Assembly (NCBI GenBank): GCA_019022495.1
Contig: JAFEKR010000023.1
Coordinates: forward strand, 62,001-126,000
Source of the DNA: Epichloe hybrida
Lineage: Eukaryota > Ascomycota > Sordariomycetes > Hypocreales > Clavicipitaceae
DNA length: 64,000 nt
Direction: 5' to 3'
Part shown: positions 1 to 13,919 of the stretch, piece after piece
How positions within the stretch are numbered: the first letter of the stretch is position 1
Layout: every line of letters starts with the position of its first letter
The notes under the pieces: generated by a model
Told to the model about the DNA's origin: nothing
The model's database searches: none
The model's input: the letters and a program-made list of their open reading frames with translations, nothing else
Program-made: the position numbers and the translations under genes

Positions 1-2187
1 CTATTTCCTATTATAAGTAATAAGGTTAGTACTAGCTTTTTCTAGTTTATTATAAGGCTTAAAATATCCTATATTTGTAATCTTCTATATTAAATTCGTA
101 TTTTGTTCTATTACCTTTATTTATTAATTATACTAGTCTTAATCTAATGCTAGATCTGCTTTTCCTTAATAACTAGGATTGATATGCTATCCCTAGTCTA
201 GTTAATATAGGGTTAGCTGCGGCGGATTATATAGATTTAACTACTACTATTAGATTCCTTACTAGTATAGTAGTATTATTAGTTACGCTATTAGTCTAGA
301 CTAAGTATCTAAGTAATTATTATATTAACCCTAGTTACTTAGTAAATATACTATCCTCTGCATAGGATTTTACACTAATAGTATTAAACCTACTAAGGTA
401 GTAGCGCTTTACGAACCTTTAATTTTAGATATTAATCTTAACGCTAGATAGTTTATTCTATCCACTACCTAGCTTAACATAGCTTATTATATAGCCTGTT
501 ATTATTCTATTATTCCCTATAAGAGCTATATAGTGTTATATTTATTTGCCTTAGCATGTGTTTCTCCTAGTTCTAACACATTTCCTAAGGGTTTTAGCTA
601 TAAATCCTCTAGATTTAGCTTAGTTAGAGGGCTAGGGGGTTTTATACTTAGTCTAGTAGTGTTATTTTTAAGGTAGTTTATAATCCCCTTTCCTTTATTA
701 ATTTTGCCTATCTCTATTATACTTAGACTAGTAGTGTTATTTTTAAGGTAATTTATAATACCCTTTCCTTTATTAATTTTACCTATCTCTATACTCCTTT
801 TAGTTCTAGTAGTAGTATTACTATTTATAATACTAGTAATGCTTTTAGATTATTACCTTAAAGCTTTACTTCCTTTTAATTTAGTAGAATTATTAAGAAA
901 TCCTTTAGATTTAGCCTTAGAGATATAGTTCCTAACTTAATTCTAAATAATGTGTATAGTTTATATATTAATTAGATTCTAGTGAATAGGTGGCTCCTAA
1001 GATATTAGCTATTCTTATCTCCTTATAATTCCATTATTAAATTCATAGCGTGTAAGTTTATATAAGTCCTTCTAATTACTAATCCTAATAAGTTTTTATT
1101 TTTAATATTTAAAATCTAGATTTATATTATTAAAAGTCTAAAACTAATAAATAAGGCGTAATTTACTCTTAGTAACTAGGAAAGTGTTAAAAGTGTTTAG
1201 TTCTCTATATTAATGCTATAGATAATTAGTTTTAGATATATAGGTATTATATCTAGGTTACTAGAGATATGTAATAAAAGAATCTCTAATTACTACTACT
1301 TATTATATACTAGCTTTACATATTATTAGGTTAAATCTGTTAGAGGGGCTAATGGATTTATAGGTTTATAAGTTATACTAAGTTTACTTATAAAAGCTAC
1401 TCTTAGGGGTAGGTTTAAATGTTAGAAGTAAGTTAATTTCTCTAACTACGAAGCCGAATCCGCCCTTATCTATGTTACCTGTGGCTAAGCTTATTCTGCC
1501 ACGTAATAGTAAGAGACTAATCTGTTATTAAGCTTGCTGTATTATAGGTATTATAAGCATTATAGGTAATATAATTACAAGTATTAATAGCTTTAGGCCG
1601 TGGTAGTAAAGGTAGGGGTAGGGCTATAACATTATTAGCTTTAGGCTGCGGCGGAATTATATGCTATGGCCGCGGCCTATAGCGTAATACACTTACTAGT
1701 ATTACTACGTGAGTTAACGCCCTTTTTAATACTATTATAAACTTATAATAAGCTACTATAATAGTGTTTTTATTATTATAACTATAGGTCTTAGGAAATC
1801 CCTTAATATAGTTAGTTAAAGGAGACCTTACCTCTATAATGCCTGTATTTATACTAACGCTAAGTTAATCCTTCTCTAATAATCCCTCTAAGGAGCCTAG
1901 TAGTTAACTATAATTTATTTCCTATAATCCACTAGTAATATAACTATAATAGCTTTAATAATATTAATATCTTAATACCTATTATAAGTATTATAATTAA
2001 CTCTTAATAATGCTACGAAGATTAATAGACGTGAGCCACACTAAAAACAGGTAGGTGGGTCGTCCATCCCGATTAGGACTAATGGCAGATGCGTAATCAA
2101 TTTTTGACAGATACGTGTTTAGGCGTCCTTATTCCTTAGCTATCTATAGAAGTTGTTACTAAATTTAAAGAAAAGTGTTTTCCTAAA
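1..2187. other. RIP-degraded AT-rich repeat DNA, unidentified
   Basis: The stretch is extremely TA-rich, has stops in all frames and contains no believable gene. The minus strand between about 800 and 1450 has traces of coding periodicity, but I could not assign it to a family. It probably belongs to one or more older RIP-mutated transposons entered by Copia-1 at its right end. A 75-bp imperfect tandem repeat lies at 643-792. The last 150 bases (about 2035-2187) look less RIP-mutated, with C- and G-containing words kept, and may be a terminal repeat of another element or a remnant of native sequence. Confidence 0.6.
643..792. repeat. 75-bp imperfect tandem duplication
   Basis: Two consecutive units start with TATACTTAG[T/A]CTAGTAG at 643 and 718. 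They run in parallel through a TTTTTAAGGTA block and a CCCTTTCCTTTATTAATTTT block. The few differences are mostly G/A, as expected of RIP acting on a short duplication inside a larger repeat. Confidence 0.75.
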
Positions 2188-2192
2188 TAACC

Positions 2193-2487
2193 TGTTAGAA
2201 CAAGCATGATATCAACAAGGCTGCGCGCCTCTGATTGGCTAGGCGCGTTACACCGCGGACCCACATGTCTAGCCTAACCGCGCCGCGGTTAGCGTTAGCA
2301 TATATAGCCTTTTCGCTAGTAGCCCTAATTAAGGCCCCTTTTCCTATAATAAATAGCATACTCTCTTTGCTTTTATTTAATCCCTCTTTTACTTGCTTTA
2401 ATAGACTAAAATATATAATAATTATGTGTACTTTAGTTTACCCTAAAAACCTTATACATAGGTTAATAGTATTTTATAAATCCTATA
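2193..2487 (+). repeat. 5' LTR of Copia-1
   Basis: It begins TGTTAGAACAAGC and aligns end to end with the other LTRs of this family (296 bp in intact copies). It stays comparatively GC-rich at CpG sites such as CCGCGCCGCGG, while CpA has been converted. An 86-residue open frame inside it is shared, with changes, by several other LTR copies and is not evidence for a gene. Confidence 0.85.
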
Positions 2488-5400
2488 CTAATTAGTAGTT
2501 ATCTTTATAAATACTATAAATTAGTAAGGTTTATAAAAGAGGTATTAGTATTAAGGACTTACCTTATAAAAGAGAAAGTGCTACTTTAAGATACTAAATA
2601 TACTAAAGAAGAAGTATATTCTAGCTTTTCTTTTACCTTAAGTAACTATAACTAGCTTTATACTAAATCTAAGCTTATTAACTTAATTAAGGCCTAGTTA
2701 GTAACTAACCTAACCTATCCTTAATTATTTAATTAAACTTACTAAGGGGCGAAGATAATAGCTTTACTTATAATCCTTTAAACCTTTATAATTTCTCTAT
2801 TTCCTATACTTTCTTATTTACTACTAATATTAAGTAAAATATTAAGATTAACTAAAAGGATTTAGAACCTAAGATATTTCTTTTAATTATAAATATACCT
2901 CCCCCCCTAAAGATACTAGAAGAGGAGTTAATCTATAAGTTATATCTTACTTTCTTAAGTATATTTTCCTTAATTTACACTAGTATATTATATAATAAGC
3001 ACTAGAAAATAAGGAAATATTTAATTTTAAAGTAAATACTACCCCTAAAGAACTTATAGCTTAGATTCTTATTAAGAAAGTAACTTATAAATATAAGAAC
3101 TTATACCTATAAACCTTATTTACTATCTTTAATAATAACTTTAGAGAATAAAACTAAGAGATATTCTAAGTAGTAAATCCTAAAGCTATAAAGAGTCTTT
3201 AAGACTTTCTTTTCTTTAGTAGTGTCTATATAAACCTATAGAGTTACTATAAGATAATAGTCTTACTTAAAGATATTATTAATTATAATAGATTTTATAA
3301 TTAGAAAGAAGAAGAAATATAGGAAGTTACTAGGAAGTATTCCCCCTATAAGAGGTAAATAGTAGAAAAAGACTTTTATAAAGACTTTCTCCTTATTAGT
3401 ATCCTTTCTTTTAGAGATTAAATAAATTAACTAATTACTTTATAATATCCCTAATCCCCTTAGCTACTATAATTACTCCTATTTTATTCCTAAATTCTAT
3501 TATACTAATCCCTAAGTATACTAAGTATAAGGTAAAGGTATAATAGTAAGGGTAATCCCCTTATTATAAGCTCTTAACTATAAGCCTAGACCCCCCTTAC
3601 TTCCCCTCCTATAGTAAGGTATTATAATCCCTCTCTATAGTCTAGAACTATAGTATCCCTTCTATAAGATTTAATTATCCTTATTTCCCCTTAAGAGATA
3701 AGCTAACCCTTATTAAAGTAACTACTTAATCTTAATAAGTTTTATAATAATAAGAGTATTAAGTATAGTGCTAAGGAGTATAATATTCTTAATATTAAGC
3801 TTTTAACCTATTAAAGGAAGTATAAAATACTAGGAATTATATAAGAATAGTTAGGCTATAGTTTTAAGTTTATACTAAAAGGAAAACCTCTCTAGTATTT
3901 CCTAGAGAACCTTTTAGGCTAAGGAAACCCCTAAGATTTTCTAACTCTTATCTATAGGATTAGGTAGAAGTTTAAGATAAATAATATATATTAGAAGAAC
4001 TATTTATTATAAGGAAAGTTATAACTACTTATAATTATCTAAGAGAACCCTAATAAATTAAAGATTAAATACTTTAAAGACCTTATAATAAAGCTTTTAA
4101 ATCTCTAAAGGGTAAATCCTTATAAATCCTAGTTAGAATTAAATCTCTATAGTTAAATTCTAAATACTTATAAAGAAATCCTAGAATATAGGGCCTATAT
4201 TATTAATCCTCTTATTAACCTCTAATGCTTTTATAAATAAATAAGGATATTAATTAGCGAATCTAAAGCTTTAATTAATTAATAGTAGTTCCCTATAGAA
4301 GCTAGCACTAAGGAATACTTTTAGACTAACTATAGGTATAATAGGAAGGGTAAGGAAGCCTAATATAGTTAATTTATATTAAAGAGTAAGCCTTATTACT
4401 TAAAAAAGTGTTATATATATAGTAAAGAAGGTTATTAGTTAACTAAGCACTTAGATAAGGACTAGAAGAAAGTGTTCTAATGCTTTAAGAATTATTCCTA
4501 CATAACCTTAATAGCTTCTTTATATAATATATTCCTAATATAGTATAAAGGTAATAATAATTCTAAATTAGCTAAAGATAATAATATTAACTAATACCTA
4601 ATAAAACTTAGTTTTAGTAAAGAAAATAATAATAGCTAAGTGCCTATAAGCTTCTTTATATATAAGACTACCTATAATAGCTATATAACTACTAAGATTC
4701 TTGCTAGTAAAGTAATAACTTATACTTTAGCTAAGAAGGATTTATTTAATTTTTAGGAACTAGATAAGGCACTAAGTATATTTATACTTAAAGGATAATA
4801 TTTATCTAGAACCTTTAAAGGTATTATAGCTAATATAAGTGCTATAGGATATTTATTAGTAAGCTACCCTTAATTCTTAGCTTTATAAAGTATAATACTA
4901 ACTATTATACTTAATAAGTTAGGTGCTAGGAAGGTAAAGATTAAATTTAGCCTTAGAGAACTAATTAAGGCACTTAGATTAATTAAAGTGCTAACTCTAT
5001 TTAGAATTATTCTCTTTTAGGTAATCCCTATAAATACCCCCTTTTTTTTATACTTTAATAATATAACTTACCTAAAGATTAATTTTTATATATTAGAGAA
5101 TATTTTATAGTAAGGGAATATTAAGGTTTCTATTATATATAAATAGGGGCACGCGTAGATACTTCTTAATAAAGAAGAAAGTATTGCTTAGAGTTATCTT
5201 ATAGAGATTAAGCTTTATTAATTATATTAATGCTTTAGATACCCTTTAGTTTAATGTTTTTATAATTTACTATATAAATTAGGGTATAAGGTTAAGTTTA
5301 AAGCTATTAAGAAGCTAACTAAGGTTTACTAGTAGTACTAATTATATATAGATAGCTTATATTAATTTAAATTTACCCTTTAGGATAAATATACCTATAA

Positions 5401-7537
5401 TTATAAAATTATTATAGATATTATATATATTAATAGTAACTACCCTATTCTATAAGTTATTAATATAGCTATATCCTTTAATATAGCTAGATTTATTAAG
5501 AATATCTTTATAAAGACTACGTAAGAAGCACTTTATTTTTACTAGATTAATATCTATCTAGGCCCCCTGGATTTAATTATTATAGACGCTAGAATAACCT
5601 TTAGAGGTAAGGAATTTAAGTAGCTTATATTATTAATAGTAATTAAGATTAAAGATATCCCTATTAAGGCTTACTATAGCATTAGTAAGGTTAAGTAATA
5701 TTATAAGCCGCTCAAAAGGGCCTATAATATTATTAGATAAGAATGCCTAATAACACTAGAGCCTATAGTATTATAAATAGCAGTTAAAGCTATAAATAAC
5801 ACCGTAGGATTAAATAGTCTTATACTAATAGTCCTTGTTTTTAGTATGTATTCTTAAATAGTTAAGGAATTACCTTTATTGCTAGATATTACGTAATAAG
5901 CCCTTGTAATCTAACTAGTAATAAAGGAAGTTAAGCGTATTTATACTTAATAGAAGGTTAGTAATGCCCTTACTATAAGGAATAGTCCTAATACCTCTAT
6001 AACTATTAACCTCTTACTAGGATTACTTATATATATATAGCGTAAAGGTAAAGGATAAAGAGGCCCTTATAAGCTATTAGCTATAGAAGGCAAAACTTAT
6101 ACTCTTAAGCTCCCTTAAGGCCTTAAGGCCTTTAGATTAACCTTTATTAGGCCTTTTTATAAAGATCCTAATAAAGAGAAACCTCTTAAGAGCATAAAGG
6201 ACTAAGATACTTCTCTATAGCCTATAACTACCCCTCCTATTAATCCCCTAAGATAAGGACCTAGAAAACCTTAAAAGAACCCTTCTATTATTATATCTAA
6301 TATTAATTATATAGATTAAATAAAAGATAAGACTAATGTCTTTCTATTAGCTAAGGAAAGCTTTAATCTTAAGCTTATAATCTAATTATATAAGGAAGGA
6401 ATTATTAAGACCCCTAGTAAACCCTTTAAGTAGTTTACTAAAGCTAAAATTAATACTTTAATTAAATAAGGTATATTTAAATTTATTAAGTATAATAAAA
6501 GAGAGCATAGTAAAGTTTAAATTTTTAATTCCTATATTATTAATAAGGTAAAGGGCAAGATAATAAATCTATATAAGAAGTTAAGGCTTATAATCTAAGG
6601 TTATAGTAATAAAGAGAAGCTAGTAATCCTTACATAGGCCCTAATAATCTAATAAGCTAGCTAGTGATTAATCCTTGCAATAACACCTATATTATTATTA
6701 CTAGGCCTTATCCTCTAGCTTTATAACATTATATAAGCCTATATATAAGTATAAACGCTTCTTAGTTATATAATCCTAGCCTAAATCCCTATTTAAATCT
6801 ATTACCTATACCTTATAAGTATAATAATATAAGTAATTAAGCCTTTATATAGTATTATAGAAGCTAGCACCTACTAGTAGGTAATATATTATTATTACTA
6901 TAGAGAAATACTCTAGATAATAACCTCTATATTTAACCTATACTTACTTATAATAATAAAGGAGAACCTAACCTTCATGTATATAGGAATATAAACTAAT
7001 AATATAATTAGACTATCTAACTATAAGTTCTCTTAATAAAAGGAAGATTAATAAAAAGCTACTTCTTTTACTACTAAACTAAAGTAAATCCTTTTTATAG
7101 GAAACTTACTAACTTTTAATAGTAGTATTATTATTCTTAAAAATAATATAATTATACTAAGGCAAAAAGGCTAGAGTAAAAAGCTTTAATTAATCTTACT
7201 AACTAATTTAAAATAAGTATATATAGAATAATAAGCTTAAGGTATATATATTACCTTAATTTACTAGCCTAAAGCTTGTTTTAACCTCTCTATTACTATA
7301 TAATACTAAGACCTATTATCCTAAGATATAAAGAACTTAAACTAATAAATTTAATAGTAAATTAATAATTTAAACTAAGGATTAAGGTTTATACTATTTA
7401 ATCTTAAGAAAGTAAAGCTTTTTATATTTATAAATAGATTATTTACTATTAACTAAGACCTTACTTCCTAACTAGGCTATGTGCTTATCCTAGCTAGTAA
7501 AGTCTAAAAGGAAGGCACTTTTATAATCTAAGGTAAT
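2488..7537 (+). pseudogene. Copia-1 gag-pol remnant (gag, protease, integrase, RT)
   Basis: No open frame survives, but ignoring stops the plus strand reads as Copia polyprotein. A gag zinc-knuckle region lies at about 4405-4450 with Cys changed to Tyr, followed by KEG and TKH. A protease remnant at 4816-4855 reads GIIANISAIG where DTGA is expected. An integrase remnant at about 5280-5760 carries VYLGPPDLII-like and SIGKVEQYH-like segments. An RT/RNase H remnant follows at about 6450-7530. Nearly all changes are C-to-T or G-to-A. The 3' remainder of the element continues at 13925-14549 beyond Copia-2. Confidence 0.8.
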
Positions 7538-7542
7538 ATTAT

Positions 7543-7838
7543 TGTTAGTATCTACAGGATACCATTGACCTACGCGTAGGGTTTTCGGGGTAGACTAAAG
7601 TGCACGTAATCGTTATATATTCTAGTCTATTAAAGCAAGTAAAAGAGGGATTAAATAGAAGCAAAGAGGGTGCGCTATTTATTACAGGAAAAGGGGCCTT
7701 AATTAGGGTTATTAGCAAAGAGGCTATATATGCTAACTCCGATCGCAGCGCGGTCAGGCTAGACATGTGGGTCTGCGATACAACGCGCCCACCTAATTAG
7801 AGGCGCATACCCTTATTAATATTATGCTTATTCTAACA
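7543..7838 (-). repeat. 3' LTR of Copia-2
   Basis: On the plus strand it begins TGTTAGTATC and ends TTCTAACA, the reverse complement of the family LTR. The adjoining internal sequence AGAAACTCTCTC is the reverse complement of the polypurine tract GAGAGAGTTTCT that precedes the 3' LTR in the plus-oriented copies, which shows that this is the 3' LTR. Confidence 0.9.
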
Positions 7839-10800
7839 CTAGAAACTCTCTCTTTTTAATATGATTATTAACGCATAATATTAATAAGAGAAGTAAATAG
7901 GAATTAAGGAATGAATAAGATTAAATAATTACGAATAATATTATAAGAAAAGGGTAAGGGGAAGGGGTATAATAAACAACAAAATCTAATCTATAAGCCT
8001 ATATAAGGATAAGTAAGCCTAATTCTTAATACCTTTAATCTTATTAGATTAACACAAACGTTATAATCACGTAACCTACCCTTCTATCCTAATAGTTGCC
8101 TTATTACTTATGATAAACCTCTTAAAATGCCTTATTTAGCAATGCCTTTGTAAATATATTAGCAAGGTTATCATTCCTATTAATCCATCTAATCTCGCAG
8201 ATCTCTTGTTGCTTGTATAATTAACAAAGGGCTATAATATTAATTATAAGACACTTCTCCTTTATAGTACTAAGCTTAACAAGGCATTTATATAAAGAGT
8301 ATAAATTAGTATAGATAATAATAGGAATCATAGGGAGGTTTAATTAATAGGTAATTAACCTAAGCGTTATTAAGACTACGTAAGCTATATTAGCACTAGT
8401 AACTATACCATAAATCTTAGAGGTAAGCACACTTCTTATAACTCTTTTACTCTTAGTAAAGCTATAGTATATAATATTACCTTAGATTATAAAGGTGCTT
8501 TCCTCTTAGACTTTACTAGCTAGAATAAGCACGTAGCCTAGCTAGGAAGTAAGGTCCTAGTTATTAGCAAATAATCTATTTATAAATACAAAAAGCTTTA
8601 CCTTCTTAAGATTAAATGGTATAAACCTTAATCCTTAGCTTAGATTATTAATTTACTATTAAATCCGTTAGTTTAGGCTCTTTATATCTTAAGGTAATAG
8701 CTCTTAGTATTATATAGTAATAGAGAGATTAAAGTAAGCTTTAGGTTAGTAGATTAAGGTAATATACATACCTTAAGCTTATTATTCTATATATACTTGT
8801 TTTAAATTAGTTAGCGGGATTAACTAAAGCTTTCTACTCTAGCCCTTTTGCCTTAGCGTAATTACATTATTTTCAAGAGTAATAATACCACTATTAAAGG
8901 TTAGTAGGTTCCCTATAGAAAGGATTTGCTTTAGCTTAGTAGTAAAAGAAGCGGCTTTTAATTAATTTTCCTCTTATTAAGAGAACTCGCGGTTAGATAG
9001 TCTAATTATATTATCAGTCTACATCCCTATACACGCAAAGGTTAGGTTCTCCTTTGTTATTATAAGTAGGCATAGGTTAAATATAGAGGTCATTATCTAG
9101 AGTATTTCTCTATAGTAATAATGATATATTACCTACTAGTAAGTACTAGCTTCTGTAATACTATACAGAGACTTGATTACTTATATTATTATGCCTATAG
9201 GGTATAGGTAATAGATTTGGATAGGGATTTAGGCTAGGATTATATAACTAAGAAGCGTTCATGCTTGCACATAGGCCTGTGTGATGTTACGAAGCTAGAG
9301 GATAAGGCCTAGTAATAATAACGTAGGTGCTATTACAAGGATTAATTACTAGCTAGCTCGCTAGATTATCAGGGCCTGTGTGAGAATCGCTAGCTTCTCC
9401 TTATTACTATAACCTTAGATTACAAGCCTTAACTTCTTATACGGATCCGTTGTCTTGCCCTTTACCTTGTTAATAATATAGGAATTAAAAATTTAAACTC
9501 CACTATGCTCTCTTTTATTATACTTAATAAATTTAAACACGCCTTATTTAATTAGAGAATTAATCTTAGCTTTAGTAAATAGCTTGAAGGGTTTACTAGG
9601 GGTCTTAATAATTCCTTTCTTATATAATTAGATCGTAAGCTTAAGGTTAAAGCTTTCCTTAGCTAATAGAAAGACGTTAGTCTTATCTTTTATTTAATTT
9701 ACGTAATTAATATTAGATATAATAATAGGGGGGTTCTTCTAAGGTCTTCTAGGTCCTTGCCTTAGGGGATTAGTAGGAGGGGTGGCTATAGGCTATAGGG
9801 AGGCATCTTAGTTATTTATACTCTTAGGAGGTCTCTCTTTATTAGGATCTTTATAAAAAGGCCTAATAGATGTTAATCTAAAGGCCTTAGGGCCTTAAGG
9901 GAGCTTAAGAGTGTAGGTCTTACCCTCTATAGCTAATAGCTTATAGGGGCCTGCCTATCCTTTGCCTTTACGCTATACGCGTATAAGCGATCCTAGTAGG
10001 AGGTTAATGGTTATAGAGGTGTTAGAACCATTCCTCGCAGCAAGGGCATTACTAACCTTCCGCTAGGCATAAATACGCTTAACTTCCTTTATTACTAGTT
10101 AGATTACAAGGGCTCGCTACGTAATATCTAGTGATAAAGGTAATTCCTTAACTATATGAGAATATGCGCCAAAAATAAGGACTATTAGCATAAGACTATT
10201 TAATCCTACGGTGTTATTCATAGCTTTAACTACTATTTATAATGCCACGGGCTCTAGCGTTATTAGGCATTCCCGTTAGATAATATTATAGGCTCTTTAG
10301 AGTAGCCTATAATATTGCTTAACCTTACTAATACTATAGTAAGCCTTAATAGGGATGTCTTTAATCTTAATTGCTATTAATAATATAAGCTACTTGAATT
10401 CCTTACCTCTAAAGGTTGTTCTAGTATTTGTAATAATTAAATCCAGGGGGCCTAAATAGACGTTAATCTAGCAAAGACGGAGTGCTTCCTACGTAGTCTT
10501 TATAGAGATATCTCTAATAAATCTAGCTATATTAAAGAATATAGCTATATTAATAACTTATAGAATAGGGCAGTTACTATTAAGATATATAATGTCTATA
10601 ATGATTTTATAATTATAAGCATATTTATCCCAAAGAGTGAATTTGAACTAATGTAAGCTATCCATGTGTAATTAGCACTGCTAGCAAACCTTAGTTAGTT
10701 TCTTAATAGCTTTAAACTTAACCTTATGCCCTAATTTACGTAGTAAATCATAAAGATATTAAACTAAAGGGTGTCTAAAGCGTTAATATAACTAGCGGAG

Positions 10801-13623
10801 CTTAATCTCTATAAGATAACTCTAAGCAACACTTTCTTCTTTATTAAGAAGCATCCACGTATGCCCTTATTTACGCATAATAGGAACCTTAATATTCCCT
10901 TGCTATAAAACGTTCTCTAATATATAGAAATTGATCTTTAGGCGGGTTATATTGTTAAGGTATAAGAGAAAGGGAGTGTTTGTAGGGATTACCTAAAAGA
11001 GAATAATTCTAAATAGAGTTAGCACTTTAATTAATCTAAGTGCCTTAATTAGTTCTCTAGGGCTAAATTTAATCTTTATCTTCCTAGTATCTGACTTATT
11101 AAGCGTAATAGTTAGTATTACACTTTATAAAGCTAAGAATTAAGGGTAGCCTACTAACAAACATCCCGTAGCACTTATGTTAGCTATAATGCCTTTAAAG
11201 GTTCTGGATGAATATTGTCCTTTAAGTGTAAATATGCTTAGTGCCTTATCTAGTTCCTAAAGATTAAATGGATCTTTCTTAACTAGAGCATAAGTTATTG
11301 CTTTACTAGCAAGAATCTTAGTGGTTATATAGCTATTATAAGTAGTCCTATATATAAAGAAGCTTATAGGCACTTAGCTTTTACTATCTTCTTTACTAAA
11401 ACCGAGTTTTATTAGGTATTAGTTAATATTATTATCCTTAGCTAATTCAGGATTATTATTACCTTTATACTATATTAGGAATGTATTATATAAAGAAGCT
11501 ATTAAGTCTATGTAAGAGTAATTCTTAAATTATTAGAATACTTTCTTCTAGTCCTTGTCTAAGTGTTTGGTTAACTAATAACCTTCTTTACTATATATAT
11601 AACACTTTTTTAAGTGTTAAGGCTTGCTCTTTAATAAAGATTAACTATACTAGGCTTTCTTGCCTTTTCTATTATACTTATAGTTAGTCTAAAAGTGTTC
11701 CTTAGTACTAGCTTCTATAGGGAACTACTACTAATTAATTAAAGCTTTAGATTTGCTAATTAATATCCTTATCTATTTATAAAAGCATTAGAGGTTAATA
11801 GGAGAATTAATAATATAAGCCTTACATTCCGGGATTCCTTTATAGGCATTTAGAATCTAATTACAGAGGTCTAATTCTAACTAGGATCTATAAGGATTTG
11901 CCCTTTAGAGATTTAAAAGCTTTATTATAAGGTCTTTAAAGTACTTAATCTTTAATTTACTAGGGTTCTCTTAGATAATTATAAGTAGTTATAATCTTCC
12001 TTATAATAGATAGTTCTTTTAATACATATTATCTATCTTAAACTTCTACCTAATCCTATAGATAAGAGTTAGGAGATCTTAGGGGTCTCCTTAGCCTAAA
12101 AGGTTCTCTAAGAAGTACTATAAAGGTTTTCCTTTTAGTATAAACTTAAAACCATAGCCTAACTATTCTTATATAATTCCTAGTATCTTATACTTCCTTT
12201 AATAGGTTAAGAGCTTAATATTAAGAATATTATACTCCTTAGCACTATACTTAATACTCTTATTACTATAGAATTTATTAAGATTAAGTAGTTACTTTAA
12301 TAAGGGTTAGCCTATCTCCTAAGGGGGAATAGGGATAATTAAATCTTATAGAAGAGGTACTATGGTTTTAGATTATAGAGGGGGATTATAGTACCTTATT
12401 ATAGGAGGGGAAATAAGGGGGGTCTAGGGTTATAGTTAAGGGCTTGTAATAAGGGGATTGCCTTTACTATTACGCCTTTGCCTTACACTTAGTATGCTTA
12501 GGGATTAGTATAATAGAATCTAGGAATAGAATAGGAGTAATTATAGTAGTTAAGGGGATTAGGGATAATATAAAGTAATTAGTTACTTTAGTTAATCTCT
12601 AAAAGAAGGGATACTAATAGGAAGGAGGTCTTTATAGAAGTCCTTCTCTACTATTTACCTCTTAAAGGGGGAATACTTCCTAGTAACTTCCTATATTTTT
12701 TCTTCTTTCTAGTTACGGAATCTATTATAGTTAATAATATCTTTAAGTAAGACTATTATCTTATAGTAACTCTATAGGTCTATGTAAATACTACTAAAGA
12801 AAAGAAAGTCTTAAAAACTCTTTATAGCTTTAGGATTTACTACTTAGAATATTTCTTATTTCTATCCTCTAAAGTTATTACTAAAGATAGTAAATAAGGT
12901 TTATAGGTATAGGTTCTTATATTTATAGGTTGCTTTCTTAATAAGAATCTAGGCTATAAGTTCTTTAAGGGTAGTATTTGCTTTAAGATTAAATAATTCC
13001 TTATTCTCTAGTGCTTATTATATAATATATTAGTGTAAATTAGGGGATATGTAGTTAAGGAGGTAAGATATAACTTATAGATTAGCTTCTCTTCTAGTAT
13101 CCTTAGGGGGGAAGGTGTGTTTATAATTAGAGAGAATGTCTTAGGCTCTAAATCCCTCTAGTTAATCTTAATATTCTACTATAATATTAGTAATAAATAA
13201 GGGGGTAAAGGAAATAGAGAATTAATAGAAGTCTAAAGGATTATAAGTAAAGCTATTATCTTCGCCCCTTAGTGGGTTTAATTAAATAATTAAGGATAGG
13301 TTAGGTTAGTTACTAACTAGGCCTTAATTATTTAATAAACACGCTTCTAAGGGTTTATTTGTGTAATAGACGCGCTAATTAAATAAATAAAGATAGGTTA
13401 GGTTAGTTACTAACTAGGCCTTAATTAAGTTAATAAGCTTAGATTTAGTATAGAGCTAGTTATAGTTACTTAAGGTAAAAGGAGAGCTAGAATATACTTC
13501 TTCCTTAGTATATTTAGTATCTTAGAGTAGCACTTTCTTTTTTATAAGGTAAGTCCTTAATACTAATACCTCTTCTATAAACCTTGCTAATCTATGGTAT
13601 TTATAGAGATAACTACTAATTAG
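7839..13623 (-). pseudogene. Copia-2 gag-pol remnant
   Basis: This is the mirror image of the Copia-1 and Copia-3 internal regions. The RT remnant lies at about 9000-9600, the integrase remnant at about 10250-10900, and the gag zinc-knuckle region at about 11560-11650. Every frame is full of stops. The copy has kept somewhat more CpG than Copia-1, so comparing the copies would help reconstruct family relationships. Confidence 0.8.
13290..13440 (-). repeat. 98-bp-period duplication in Copia-2 leader
   Basis: The word GTTAGTTACTAACTAGGCC occurs twice, ending at about 13322 and 13420, with about 60 bp of unique sequence between. Copia-3 has the same arrangement at about 18984-19120, while Copia-1 has only one copy at about 2690-2730. 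The duplication marks two sub-lineages of the family. Confidence 0.8.
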
Positions 13624-13919
13624 TGTTAGTATCTATAGGATACTATTAACCTACATGTAAGGTTTTTAGGGTAAACTAAAGTGTACGTAATTATTATATA
13701 TTCTAGTCTATTAAAGCAAGTAAAAGAGGGATTAAATAAAAGCAAAGAGGGTGCGCTATTTATTATAGGAAAAGGGGCCTTAATTAGGGTTATTAGCGAA
13801 GAGGCTATATATGCTAACTCCAATCGCGGCGCGGTCGGGCCAGACATGTGGGTCCGCGATGCAACGCGCCCACCCAATCAGAGGCGCGCACCCTTGTTGA
13901 TATTATGCTTGTTCTAACA
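13624..13919 (-). repeat. 5' LTR of Copia-2
   Basis: Same 296-bp LTR in reverse orientation, TGTTAGTATC..GTTCTAACA. It is one of the better preserved LTRs of the window, with words such as GGTCGGGCC and GACATGTGGGTCC intact. The ATTAT TSD follows immediately. Confidence 0.9.

Larger units (their letters stand above)
7543..13919 (-). mobile_element. Copia-2: full-length RIP-dead Copia element nested in Copia-1
   Basis: Both LTRs are 296 bp (7543-7838 and 13624-13919) and the element is 6377 bp. It is flanked by a perfect 5-bp TSD, ATTAT, at 7538-7542 and 13920-13924. The uninterrupted target word is present in Copia-3 at about 31165, which proves insertion into a Copia copy. It has the same family and order of domains as Copia-1 but in the opposite orientation. 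It carries the 98-bp duplication described separately, which Copia-1 lacks. RIP has removed all coding capacity. Confidence 0.95.

Noticed and set aside
2235..2495. 86-residue open frame, with similar frames at 7545-7766, 13626-13877, 18564-18785 and 31841-32056
   Set aside because: All lie inside the 296-bp Copia LTR on one strand or the other; they reflect LTR sequence conservation and not genes.
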